64,000 nt of DNA from the NCBI RefSeq assembly GCF_004005495.1, contig NZ_RZYA01000008.1:289791-353790 (forward strand). The letters run 5' to 3'. The DNA comes from Streptomyces antnestii. Its GTDB lineage: Bacteria; Actinomycetota; Actinomycetes; Streptomycetales; Streptomycetaceae. The notes beneath the pieces were generated by a model, which worked only from the letters and a program-made list of their open reading frames with translations, was not told the origin of the DNA and did no database searches. Within the stretch, counting starts at the first letter, position 1. The number at the start of each line of letters is the position of its first letter. The translations under genes and the position numbers were made by a program. Positions 8,794 through 16,482 of the stretch are shown here, one piece after another.

Positions 8794-9291
8794 ATGGGCA
8801 GTCGGACGACCCGGCAGCGAAAGGCGGTCCTGCGGGTGCTCTCCGGCTGCCAGGACTTCGTGTCGGCACAGGCGTTGCACGCCCTGCTCCTCTCGGACGG
8901 CGGCACGATCGGCCTGACCACGGTCTACCGCGCGCTGCGTGACCTCGAGGCGGACGGCAGCGTGGACGTCGTACGCGACGACGCGGGCGGACGGCTGTAC
9001 CGGCCGCGCCCCGCCGGAGGGCACCGCCATTACCTGATGTGCCGTGACTGCGGGCGCAGCCGCGCGGTCGACTCCGAGGTCGTCGAGGAGTGGGCGGGCA
9101 AGGTCGCCGCCGACACCGGCTTCGCCGCGGTCGAGCACACCGTCGAACTCACCGGCATCTGCGCCGATTGCCGCCATCCGGCGAAGAAGGAGAACCGAAA
9201 TGCCGCTGGGAGCGCGCCCCGGACCAGCCGGGCCGGACCCGAAGATGCGCCAACTCAAAGACACCGTACGGCAGTTGCTGGACCTCGATGA
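8794..9291 (+). CDS. Fur/Zur-family metalloregulator with altered sensing site
   Basis: A 165-residue Fur-family protein with the winged-helix DNA-binding part at about residues 1-65 (LTTVYRAL recognition helix). The structural zinc site is complete: C83/C86 (CRDC) and C123/C126 (CADC). Aligned without gaps over that region to mycobacterial FurB (recalled), the H80/H82/E101/H118 site is kept as H77, H79, E98 and H115. In the D62/C76/H81/H83 sensing site the cysteine is absent and the histidines are R78 and Y80. The reading frame runs about 38 residues past the usual end and overlaps the next gene by 92 bases. It is likely a Zur paralogue with changed metal response, so no gene symbol is given. 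Confidence 0.85.
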   Translation: MGSRTTRQRKAVLRVLSGCQDFVSAQALHALLLSDGGTIGLTTVYRALRDLEADGSVDVVRDDAGGRLYRPRPAGGHRHYLMCRDCGRSRAVDSEVVEEWAGKVAADTGFAAVEHTVELTGICADCRHPAKKENRNAAGSAPRTSRAGPEDAPTQRHRTAVAGPR

Positions 9292-9472
9292 CGACAGCGC
9301 CGTCGTGGTCCGCCAGCTCACCTGCACCGAACCGGGCTGCCCGCCGGTCGAGACCGTCGTCGCCGTCCTGCCGATGGACGGCGACGCCCGGCGCTGGACA
9401 CTGCACCGGCCCGCCGACCAGATCACCGAGGACGACCTGCGCGCCGCCCTCATCACCGACCAATCCCACTGA
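9200..9472 (+). CDS. Small conserved protein with CxEPxCPPVET motif, COG0523-associated
   Basis: A 90-residue soluble protein starting at ATG with AAGGAG at 9186-9191. The core is LTCTEPGCPPVETV near residues 40-53, followed by a segment ending in HRPADQITEDDLRAAL. Similar small proteins occur beside CobW-type GTPases in other bacteria, but their biochemical role is unknown to me. The two cysteines (CTEPGC) could bind zinc or serve as a docking motif. The start lies inside the tail of the upstream regulator frame, and the gene ends 12 bases before cobW, so all three are probably one transcript. Confidence 0.7.
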   Translation: MPLGARPGPAGPDPKMRQLKDTVRQLLDLDDDSAVVVRQLTCTEPGCPPVETVVAVLPMDGDARRWTLHRPADQITEDDLRAALITDQSH

Positions 9473-9484
9473 CAGGAGCCCGAC

Positions 9485-10507
9485 TTGACCACCCCCGAAA
9501 CCAGCGAACCGCACGACGAGAGGGTCCCTGTCACCGTCCTGACCGGCTTCCTCGGCTCCGGCAAGACCACCCTCCTCAACCGCATCCTCACCGAGAACCA
9601 CGGCATGAAGATCGCCGTCATCGAGAACGAGTTCGGCGAGGTCGGCATCGACGACGCGCTCGTCCTCGACGCCGAGGAGGAGATCTTCGAGATGAACAAC
9701 GGGTGCATCTGCTGCACCGTGCGCGGCGATCTCATCCGCATCCTGGGCGCCCTGATGCGCCGCCGCGAGAAGTTCGACCACATCCTCATCGAGACCACCG
9801 GGCTCGCCGACCCCGCCCCCGTCGCGCAGACCTTCTTCATGGACGACGAGATCGCCTCCCAGCTGCGCCTCGACGCCATCGTCACGCTCGTCGACGCCGC
9901 GCACGTCCTCCAGCACCTCGACGAGGTCAAACCCGAGGGCGTCGAGAACGAGGCCGTCGAGCAGATCGCCTTCGCCGACCGCATCGTCCTCAACAAGACC
10001 GACCTGGCCGCCGCGGCGACGCTCGCCGAGGTCGAGGCCCGCGTCCGCTCCATCAACGCGCCCGTACAGATCCTGCGCGCTCAGCACGCCCGCGTCGACC
10101 TCCAACAAGTCCTGGACGTAGGGGCGTTCGATCTGGAGCGGGTGCTCGCCGACGACCCGGCCTTCCTCACCGAGACCGAGCACCAGCACGACACCACGGT
10201 CACCTCCGTCGGCATCGAGCTGACCGGCGAACTCGACGAGGACCGGCTCAACGCCTGGCTGGGGAACCTCTTGCGCACCAAGGGCGTGGACATCTTCCGC
10301 TCCAAGGGCATCCTCGCCATCGCCGGGGCACCCCAGCAGTACGTCTTCCAGGGCGTGCACATGCTGCTCGACGGGGAGTTCGGGCGGCAGTGGCGCGAGG
10401 GCGAACCCCGCTCGAACAAGCTGGTGTTCATCGGCCGCAACCTCGACCGTGCGGCGCTTGAGCGCGGCTTCGCCGACTGCCTGGCCACGGCAGGGGCGGT
10501 CGCGTGA
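9485..10507 (+). CDS. COG0523 (CobW/ZNG-type) GTPase metallochaperone
   Basis: A 340-residue G3E-family GTPase. The P-loop GFLGSGKTT is at about residues 21-29, the metal-binding CxCC motif (GCICC) has its first cysteine at residue 74, ETTGLADP is the Walker B/switch region, and NKTD near 170 gives guanine specificity. The C-terminal CobW_C domain follows. Members under Zur control are thought to deliver zinc to essential enzymes when it is scarce. The TTG start at 9485 is supported by AGGAG at 9474-9478. It overlaps the WD40 gene by four bases. Confidence 0.9.
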   Translation: MTTPETSEPHDERVPVTVLTGFLGSGKTTLLNRILTENHGMKIAVIENEFGEVGIDDALVLDAEEEIFEMNNGCICCTVRGDLIRILGALMRRREKFDHILIETTGLADPAPVAQTFFMDDEIASQLRLDAIVTLVDAAHVLQHLDEVKPEGVENEAVEQIAFADRIVLNKTDLAAAATLAEVEARVRSINAPVQILRAQHARVDLQQVLDVGAFDLERVLADDPAFLTETEHQHDTTVTSVGIELTGELDEDRLNAWLGNLLRTKGVDIFRSKGILAIAGAPQQYVFQGVHMLLDGEFGRQWREGEPRSNKLVFIGRNLDRAALERGFADCLATAGAVA

Positions 10508-11538
10508 GCACCACCATCCAGTCCCCCGAGACTCCGCTCGCCTGGAACATCGCCGTCGACGACGCACCCGTCGCGCTCAGCGCCCGTGGTGACCTGGTCG
10601 CGGTCGCCGGAGCCGAGGGCAGTGTGCGGGTGCTGGATGCCGCCTCGGGCGCCACGGTCGGCGCCGTCGATCTGCCCGGTGGCGCGCTCAGCGTCCACCT
10701 GGCGCCGGACGCGGGCGCGTTGGCGGTCACCGGGCCGATGGGGTACGCGCTGTGGCGGCGCTCCGACGGGCGTAGGACATCGAAGTTGACCAGCGCCTGG
10801 TCGGCTTCCGCCGCCTGGGCCGACGGGCAGCGCCTCGCCGTCGCCTCCGGCCGACGTGCCCTCGTACTCGACGCGGACGGCGAGGAGTTGTGGCGTACGG
10901 AACCGGCCGCGTCCACCGTCACCGATCTCGCCTGGATGCGCCAGGGACGGCGGCTGGCCGTGGCCGCGTACGGGGCGGTGCGCTGTCACGAGCGGCACAC
11001 CGAGAAACCGGTCGCCACCTACCCTTACGTGGGCTCGCACCTCGCGCTCGCCGTCGCCCCCACCGGCAAGTGGATCTGCAGCGGCAACCAGGATGCCTCC
11101 ATCCACATCTGGCGCGCCCGCGACGCCAGCGAGCTGACCATGTCCGGCTACCCGGAGAAGGTCTCCCGGCTCGCCTTCGACGACAGCGGCTTCTGGCTCG
11201 CCGCCGACGGTGCACCGGACGTGACGGTCTGGGACTTCTCCGGCAAGGGCCCGGCGGGCACCGCGCCGCGCTCGCTGCGCCGCCACGAGACCGTCACGGC
11301 ACTGGCCTGGCGGCCGGGCGCCGCCGGGCACCTGGCCAGCGGCGGCGACGACGGGACCGTGGCCCTGTGGCACGCCACTTCCGGTCGGCCTCGACAACTC
11401 CTCCGTCCGGTACGCGAGTTGGCGGGAGGCGGCGCGCCGGTCGCGGCGCTGGCATGGGCTGGGCCGCACCTGCTCACGGTCGCCTGGCGCGACGGCCGTA
11501 TCAGGACCTACGGCGCACCGTCCCGGACCACGGTGTGA
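10504..11538 (+). CDS. WD40 repeat protein linked to COG0523 GTPase
   Basis: A 344-residue beta-propeller without signal peptide or membrane segment, so probably cytoplasmic. Repeated blades end in W-x-R or VWDF/LWHA type strands (IHIWRARD near 200, VTVWDFSG near 240, VALWHAT near 287), consistent with about seven blades. WD40 proteins act as protein-docking platforms. The GTG start overlaps the cobW stop (GTGA), which implies coupled translation and a shared task, perhaps presenting client proteins to the GTPase. No enzyme motif is visible. Confidence 0.8.
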   Translation: MSTTIQSPETPLAWNIAVDDAPVALSARGDLVAVAGAEGSVRVLDAASGATVGAVDLPGGALSVHLAPDAGALAVTGPMGYALWRRSDGRRTSKLTSAWSASAAWADGQRLAVASGRRALVLDADGEELWRTEPAASTVTDLAWMRQGRRLAVAAYGAVRCHERHTEKPVATYPYVGSHLALAVAPTGKWICSGNQDASIHIWRARDASELTMSGYPEKVSRLAFDDSGFWLAADGAPDVTVWDFSGKGPAGTAPRSLRRHETVTALAWRPGAAGHLASGGDDGTVALWHATSGRPRQLLRPVRELAGGGAPVAALAWAGPHLLTVAWRDGRIRTYGAPSRTTV

Positions 11539-11936
11539 ACCGGTCCGTGATCCGGGCGGCGGCGCCCCTGCCGTGCACCCTTGTCGTGTGCCGGGGCTGC
11601 TGCTGCGGCAACCCGCGCAAGCACCCCGGCACCGACCACGCCCGGCAGCTCGACCGGCTGCGCGCGGGCGCCGCCGAGCACGGCTTCCACGTGCGTACGA
11701 CGGACTGCCTCGGCCCCTGCGACCAGGCCAACGTCATCGTGGTCCAGCCTTCCGGCGCAGGGCGCCGGGCCGGCGCCCGCGCGGTCTGGATCGGCTTCGC
11801 GACAGACGACGACTGCACCGACGACCTGGTGGCCTGGGCGGCGGCGGGCGGCCCCGGCGTCGCCGAACCACCCGCCGCACTGGATCTCCAGCGCATCCGC
11901 CCACCGCGCGAGGCCCGCACCCGTGCACGCCGATGA
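11535..11936 (+). CDS. (2Fe-2S) ferredoxin-like thioredoxin-fold protein
   Basis: A 133-residue protein with the cysteine pattern of thioredoxin-like 2Fe-2S proteins: CRGCCCG near residues 19-25, then DCLGPCDQAN near 57-66. The first cluster carries four cysteines in six positions, one or two more than usual, and might hold zinc instead. The GTG start overlaps the WD40 stop. It stands in the middle of the regulator-cobW-WD40-arsR operon. The electron-transfer partner, if any, is not evident. Confidence 0.72.
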   Translation: MNRSVIRAAAPLPCTLVVCRGCCCGNPRKHPGTDHARQLDRLRAGAAEHGFHVRTTDCLGPCDQANVIVVQPSGAGRRAGARAVWIGFATDDDCTDDLVAWAAAGGPGVAEPPAALDLQRIRPPREARTRARR

Positions 11937-12285
11937 CACCGAGAGGGGTGGCCGCGACGTCCTCGCGGCCACCCGCCTCGACGAGGCCACCGCCGCCTCC
12001 GTCGCCGCCACACTCCAGGCCCTGGCCACCCCGTCCCGCCTGCGCATCCTGACCGCGCTGCGCCGACAACCCCATCCGGTCGGCGAACTCGCCGCCGCCG
12101 TGAGCATGGAACAGTCTGCCGTCTCCCACCAGTTGCGCCTATTGCGCGCCCTCGGCCTGGTCACCGGCCGGCGCGACGGCCGCCGCATCGTCTACCGGCT
12201 CTACGACGACCACGTGGCCGCGCTCCTCGACCAGGCCGTCCACCACATCGAGCATCTGCGCCTGGACATCCGAAACGCGGACTGA
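11923..12285 (+). CDS. ArsR/SmtB-family zinc-type repressor
   Basis: A 120-residue winged-helix repressor: helix-turn-helix HPVGELAAAVSMEQSAVSHQ near residues 48-67, then RRDGRRIVYRL as the wing. The last helix has the complete alpha-5 metal site known from SmtB/CzrA: D-x-H in YDDH, then histidines 11 and 14 residues later (HHIEH). No ArsR-type arsenic CxC site is seen. Such proteins leave DNA when zinc binds, so it probably represses an export or storage gene, or part of this island, when zinc is low. GTG start; overlaps the upstream gene by 14 bases. Confidence 0.85.
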   Translation: MHADDTERGGRDVLAATRLDEATAASVAATLQALATPSRLRILTALRRQPHPVGELAAAVSMEQSAVSHQLRLLRALGLVTGRRDGRRIVYRLYDDHVAALLDQAVHHIEHLRLDIRNAD

Positions 12286-12349
12286 ACACCCGGGCACAGA
12301 CGGCAAGTTGCTTTCCAGCCTGACCACCAGGGCCATTGCGCAACATTGT

Positions 12350-12364
12350 TGAAAATGATTATCG
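12350..12364 (+). promoter_or_regulatory. Zur-box-like operator before the anchored-repeat gene cluster
   Basis: TGAAAATGATTATCG matches 13 of 15 positions of the Zur palindrome. It also overlaps a TTGAAA sequence that could be a -35 element. The site lies 56 bases before the TTG start of the surface protein gene and 64 bases after the arsR stop. Confidence 0.7.
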
Positions 12365-12420
12365 TGTGCTTGTTCGTGCGTACTCCAGTGCGCACACCTT
12401 CTGATCCAGGGGGGATCACT

Positions 12421-13065
12421 TTGCGCGCCTTCACGCGTACCTTCTCCATCGCAGGACCGGCCGCCGCCGCGCTCGCCGCGGTGGCCCTCGCCGCCACTCC
12501 GGCCGCCGCCGCCACGACTCTTTCCGCAGGTCACGTCGATGTCGTCGACGCCGATTGGGACGGCGCCGACCTGCATCTGCACGTCCACGACGAGGTGACC
12601 AACACCGAGTACGCCCCGGCCGACGTAACCCTGTCCGTGCCGGCCAAGGCCAAGGTGGCCAACCCCGGCTACGGCTTCCTCGGCACCGGCAGCCAGGTGT
12701 GGCTGCTGCCCGCCGACGAGGCCACCGCCAATGCCAGGGGCGTGCTGTTCCCCGGCATCTCGACCGAACACCTCACGACCGGCGTCTTCATCGGTGACAA
12801 GGTGAAGTTCACCCTCACCGGCGCCACCCGCAACGGCGCCTCGACCGACGACTTCAGCATCTACGCGGGCAGCGGCACCCGCTGGTACGACAGCGACCCG
12901 GCCACCACCAGCTACAAGGCAAGGGACTTCGGCGTCGCCACCCACAACCACGCCAACTGGGCCTTCGAGGAGGCCGGCACGTACAAGCTGACCTTCAAGG
13001 TCGAAGGCACCGTGAACGGCACCGTCGAGTCCGCCACCGAGACGTACACCGTCGTCGTCAGCTAG
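12421..13065 (+). CDS. Secreted single-domain 'surface-anchored repeat' protein (TIGR03769-type)
   Basis: A 214-residue exported protein. The signal peptide covers about residues 1-31 (RAFTRTFS, a hydrophobic stretch, then TPAAAA). The rest is one copy of the actinobacterial surface domain found with anchored-repeat ABC transporters: SAGHVDVVDADWDG at the start, PGYGFLGTGSQVWLLP in the middle and THNHANWAFEEAGTYKLTF near the end. It has no cell-wall sorting signal, so it may be free or held by partners. Histidine-rich strands (DLHLHVHDE) could bind metal. The TTG at 12421, with a GGGGGG-rich ribosome site just upstream, is preferred over earlier in-frame starts that lack a signal peptide. Confidence 0.8.
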   Translation: MRAFTRTFSIAGPAAAALAAVALAATPAAAATTLSAGHVDVVDADWDGADLHLHVHDEVTNTEYAPADVTLSVPAKAKVANPGYGFLGTGSQVWLLPADEATANARGVLFPGISTEHLTTGVFIGDKVKFTLTGATRNGASTDDFSIYAGSGTRWYDSDPATTSYKARDFGVATHNHANWAFEEAGTYKLTFKVEGTVNGTVESATETYTVVVS

Positions 13066-13082
13066 GGGCAGAGGTTCGGCAC

Positions 13083-13124
13083 GGCGTCGCCGGTGGTGTG
13101 GGCGCCCGCACCACAGGCGACGCC
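13083..13124 (+). terminator. Imperfect long hairpin between two surface protein genes
   Basis: Outer arms GGCGTCGCC (13083-13091) and GGCGACGCC (13116-13124) enclose an almost palindromic interior. It may end or attenuate transcription between the single-domain surface protein and the larger anchored protein. Confidence 0.5.
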
Positions 13125-13160
13125 GCTCACGCCCCGCACTCAAGAAGGCAGACCTTCACC

Positions 13161-14846
13161 ATGCGTTCGCTCACACAGGACAGACGCCCGGCCCTCACGG
13201 CCGCGGCACTAGCGACGGCGGCCGCCGTGTTCGTCGGTGCGGCCGGGCTGGTCGCCGGCGGCGGGGGCACCGCCCGTGCCGCGGGTGGGGCCGTCGTCAT
13301 CGAGGAGGGGGAGATCGACTTCGCCCCGCGGCAGGTCGACGGAAAACTGGAGCTGCAGATCGACGACCGCGGCGGCACCGGCACCGTCGTACGGGAGCCT
13401 TCCGAGGTCGTCCTGCACGTACCGCAGGCCGCACTGCAGGACACCGCAAGCCCGGTCGGCGAGGCCCTCGGTATGGGGCCGGTGGGCACCGCCTGGGCCC
13501 TCAACAACGTATGGACGGACGCGGAGTTCTTCGCGCCGGAGCCAGGCTGGAACGGCACCGAGGCGGGCGGCGACGCCCAGGTGGAGCTGTCCGGGTACGA
13601 GGGGCCCGGGGATTTCGGCATCGCCACGTACACCCGCGACATGGACAACCGCAACGAGGCGGCCGTCGCCCACCTCGCCAGCGCGGACGGCGCACCGAAG
13701 TCCTTCACGCTGCCCGCGACCGCACAACACCTCTTGCCCATATGGCAGTTCACGGCCCAGGGCGTCTACCGCCTCACCCTGACCGTGAGCGGCGAGGGCG
13801 GCACGGACACCGAGACGCTGGCGGTCGTCGTCGGGGACAGCGTGGATCCGGCCGACGTGCTGCCCGGTGACGGCACGGCGCCGACGACCCCTCCCCCGGT
13901 CACCCCCTCGAACACGCCGTCGTCGCCGACCGCCCCGCCCCGTAAAGGCGACGCGGTCGTACTCGACGACGGGCACCTCGACTTCGCGCCGCGTCCCGTG
14001 GGCGGCGGACTCCAGTTCCAGGTCGGCAAGGCCGTCGGCCAGGAACACCAGTGGTACGAGCCCGGCCGGCTCGTCCTTCATGTGAAGCCCGGCGCCCGGC
14101 GGAAGATCCCGGCGGGTTACGGCTTCCTCGGCACGCAGGGCGACGCGGTGTGGTGGCTCCCGCAGAGCCAGATCGCCGGGCTGCTCTGGCCGGGCTGGGG
14201 CGTGCCCGACTTCGACGACTCCGACCTGGACGGGCCGATCACGGCGCGGCTCGACGCGGTACAGGGGCCGGGCTCGGTGGCCATGTTCAACACGGCTTCC
14301 CTGGGCGGGACTCCGACCCCCGTCTTCAACAGCGGCGACGGGCTGCCCGACACCCATCTCCTGTACGCGCACGGGCACGGTCACTGGAACTGGACGTTCA
14401 CGAAGGAGGGCGTGTACCGCACCACGTTCACACTCAGCGCCACGCTCGCCGACGGCACGAAGGTCAGTGACACCGAGACCCTGGCGTGGGTGGTGGGTGA
14501 CGACATCGACCCGGGCACCGTGAAGCCGGGCGCGGGGGACGGGGCGACGGCCACGCCCACCGCAACGCCGACAGCGGCGCCGAGCGAGAGCCCGTCCGGC
14601 ACCGCCTCGGCATCGCCTTCGGCCTGTCTTTCGGTCTCGGCCTCCGGCGCGCCGACGGCTTCTGTAGGTTCGTCCAGCGCGTCGAGTGCGGGCAACAGCC
14701 TTGAATCCAACGGCGGTTCATCCGGCACCGGCGCCCTCGCCTCCACCGGCGCGCGCGTCGCCCTCGTCGGCGGTGCGGCCGTCCTGGCGCTGCTCACGGG
14801 CGGTGTCGCGGTACTGGCGGCGCGGCGCCGACGCACCTCCCGGTGA
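13161..14846 (+). CDS. Two-domain cell-wall-anchored repeat protein with LAxTG sorting signal
   Basis: A 561-residue exported protein: signal peptide to about residue 45, a first surface repeat domain (GEIDFAPRQVDGKLELQ) at about 48-230, and a Pro/Thr-rich linker. A second domain (GHLDFAPRPVGGGLQFQ) spans about 270-450, followed by a Ser/Thr/Ala-rich stalk. The end is the sorting signal LASTG, a hydrophobic segment and RRRR. This fits sortase-E-type LAxTG substrates of Streptomyces. The ATG at 13161 is the first start giving a signal peptide. It is probably the cell-wall partner of the ABC transporter downstream, presenting metal or a metal-bound ligand. Function inside the family is not known. 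Confidence 0.82.
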   Translation: MRSLTQDRRPALTAAALATAAAVFVGAAGLVAGGGGTARAAGGAVVIEEGEIDFAPRQVDGKLELQIDDRGGTGTVVREPSEVVLHVPQAALQDTASPVGEALGMGPVGTAWALNNVWTDAEFFAPEPGWNGTEAGGDAQVELSGYEGPGDFGIATYTRDMDNRNEAAVAHLASADGAPKSFTLPATAQHLLPIWQFTAQGVYRLTLTVSGEGGTDTETLAVVVGDSVDPADVLPGDGTAPTTPPPVTPSNTPSSPTAPPRKGDAVVLDDGHLDFAPRPVGGGLQFQVGKAVGQEHQWYEPGRLVLHVKPGARRKIPAGYGFLGTQGDAVWWLPQSQIAGLLWPGWGVPDFDDSDLDGPITARLDAVQGPGSVAMFNTASLGGTPTPVFNSGDGLPDTHLLYAHGHGHWNWTFTKEGVYRTTFTLSATLADGTKVSDTETLAWVVGDDIDPGTVKPGAGDGATATPTATPTAAPSESPSGTASASPSACLSVSASGAPTASVGSSSASSAGNSLESNGGSSGTGALASTGARVALVGGAAVLALLTGGVAVLAARRRRTSR

Positions 14847-14940
14847 GAGCTCCGCGTGCGGCGCGGGCGGGGGCAGGCATGCACCTGACCCACGCCGTAC
14901 GCGGCCCGACCGTACCCCTACCACAGCAAGGAGGAGGCCC

Positions 14941-16482
14941 ATGAGGGGCCGTCCCAGACGTACCACCACCGGGCTCGCGGCGAGCGCGGTCTGCGCCCTG
15001 CTCGCCGTAGTGGCCGCAGGCTGCAGCAGCGCCCAACCCCGCGTATCCGACGCCGAGTTGACGGTGTCGACGACCACCGCAATCATCGCCGACCTGGTCC
15101 AGGAGGTGGGCGGCAACCGCGTCGACGTCTCCTCGATCGTGCCGACGCGCGGCGATCCGCACTCCTATGAGCCCAGCCCCGGCGACGCCGTCAAGGTCGC
15201 CCGCGCCGACGTCGTCTTCGGCAACGGCCTGCTGCTCGAAGAGCCCGGCATCATGAAGATGGCCCGCACCAACGCCCCCAAGTCCGCCCCGAAGATCGAG
15301 ATCGCCGAGCGCCTCGAACAGTACGGCGGCAAGGCGATGAAGCTGGAGGAGGACCTGGGCCTCGACGTGCTGTGGCTCGGCTGGGCCGTCGAAGGCCAGG
15401 TCGCCGGGGACGGCACGCAGGTCCGTACGACCGTCACGAAGCTGGAAGGCCCCGGCGATCTGCGGGTCTACCTCACCGACACCCTCGGCAGCCCGCAGGT
15501 GTACGTCGACTCCGCCGACGGACTGGATGCCAAGGACTCCTTCACGCTGCCGGCCGGCGCGCACACGCACGTCAACTGGGCGTTCAGCAAGCCCGGCACG
15601 TACCGGCTGACCATCGGGGGCCGCACCGAGCCCGACGAGGGATCTGGCCGCGCGCTGGGCAGCGGGACCTTCACGTTCACCGTCGGCGACGCCACGAGAC
15701 CGCCGAAGGGGGCGAGGGTCCTCGACGGCGGGCACGCCGACGTCACCCTCAATGCCGAGACCGGCAAGGTGTACGTACGGGCCGACGGCGCGAACGGTCA
15801 ACGCGAAAGGCACCCGGCCGACGAAGTGGTCCTGAACGTCCCCGGCCGGGCGAAGGAGTCGGTGCCGAAGGAGAAACCGTACGCCTTCCTGGGCCGGCCC
15901 GGCGACGACGTGTGGGTGCTGCCGCAGGCGGTCATCGGCAAGCACGTCCACGGCGACCTTGACCCGCACGCCTGGGAGGACGTCGCCAACACGCAAGCGT
16001 ACGTGCGCCGCATCGAGGCCGAGCTCACCAAGGCCGACCCGAAGGGCGCGACGACGTACGAGAAGAACGCGACCGCCTACCTGAAGCGGCTGGACGCGCT
16101 CGACCAGAAGGTGGCCCGCACCCTCGCCACGATCCCCAAGGCGAACCGCCAACTCATCACCACACACGACGCGTTCGGCTATCTCGCCGAGGCGTACGGC
16201 ATGGAGGTGGCCGGCTTCGTCGTGCCCGTGCCCAACCGCGAGCCGAGCGCCGCCGAAGTGGAGAAGCTCGGCGCCACCATCCGCGACAAGAAGGTCCCCG
16301 CGGTGTTCGTGGAACCGAACCTCGCCGCACGCGCCGACGTGCTCAAGCGGGTCGCGAAGGACCAGGGGGTGCGGGTCTGCACGATCTACGGCGACTCGTT
16401 CGGCGGGGACGTCGACAGCTACGAATCGATGATGCGGCACAACGCGCGCGAACTCGCGAAGTGCCTGGGAGGACAAGCCTGA
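14941..16482 (+). CDS. Zinc-type substrate-binding lipoprotein with inserted surface repeat domain (TIGR03772-type)
   Basis: A 513-residue lipoprotein with lipobox VAAGC (Cys 28). Residues 40-130 are the N-lobe of a ZnuA/cluster A-I metal-binding protein with ligand motif DPHSYEPSPGD. Residues about 135-345 are an inserted actinobacterial surface repeat domain (WLGWAV through DDVWVLPQAV). The ZnuA fold then resumes at HVHGDLDPHAWEDVANTQ, with THDAFGYLAEAYG and YGDSFGGD supplying further metal ligands. This split architecture defines the anchored-repeat ABC transporter binding protein. RBS GGAGGA is directly upstream. Its stop overlaps the next start by one base (TGATG). It would hand a divalent metal, most likely zinc, to the permease. 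Confidence 0.88.
   Translation: MRGRPRRTTTGLAASAVCALLAVVAAGCSSAQPRVSDAELTVSTTTAIIADLVQEVGGNRVDVSSIVPTRGDPHSYEPSPGDAVKVARADVVFGNGLLLEEPGIMKMARTNAPKSAPKIEIAERLEQYGGKAMKLEEDLGLDVLWLGWAVEGQVAGDGTQVRTTVTKLEGPGDLRVYLTDTLGSPQVYVDSADGLDAKDSFTLPAGAHTHVNWAFSKPGTYRLTIGGRTEPDEGSGRALGSGTFTFTVGDATRPPKGARVLDGGHADVTLNAETGKVYVRADGANGQRERHPADEVVLNVPGRAKESVPKEKPYAFLGRPGDDVWVLPQAVIGKHVHGDLDPHAWEDVANTQAYVRRIEAELTKADPKGATTYEKNATAYLKRLDALDQKVARTLATIPKANRQLITTHDAFGYLAEAYGMEVAGFVVPVPNREPSAAEVEKLGATIRDKKVPAVFVEPNLAARADVLKRVAKDQGVRVCTIYGDSFGGDVDSYESMMRHNARELAKCLGGQA

Noticed and set aside
11535..11936. Thioredoxin or arsenate reductase
   Set aside because: The cysteine layout (CRGCCCG and CLGPC) fits the 2Fe-2S thioredoxin-fold group, not a CxxC redox site or an arsenate reductase.
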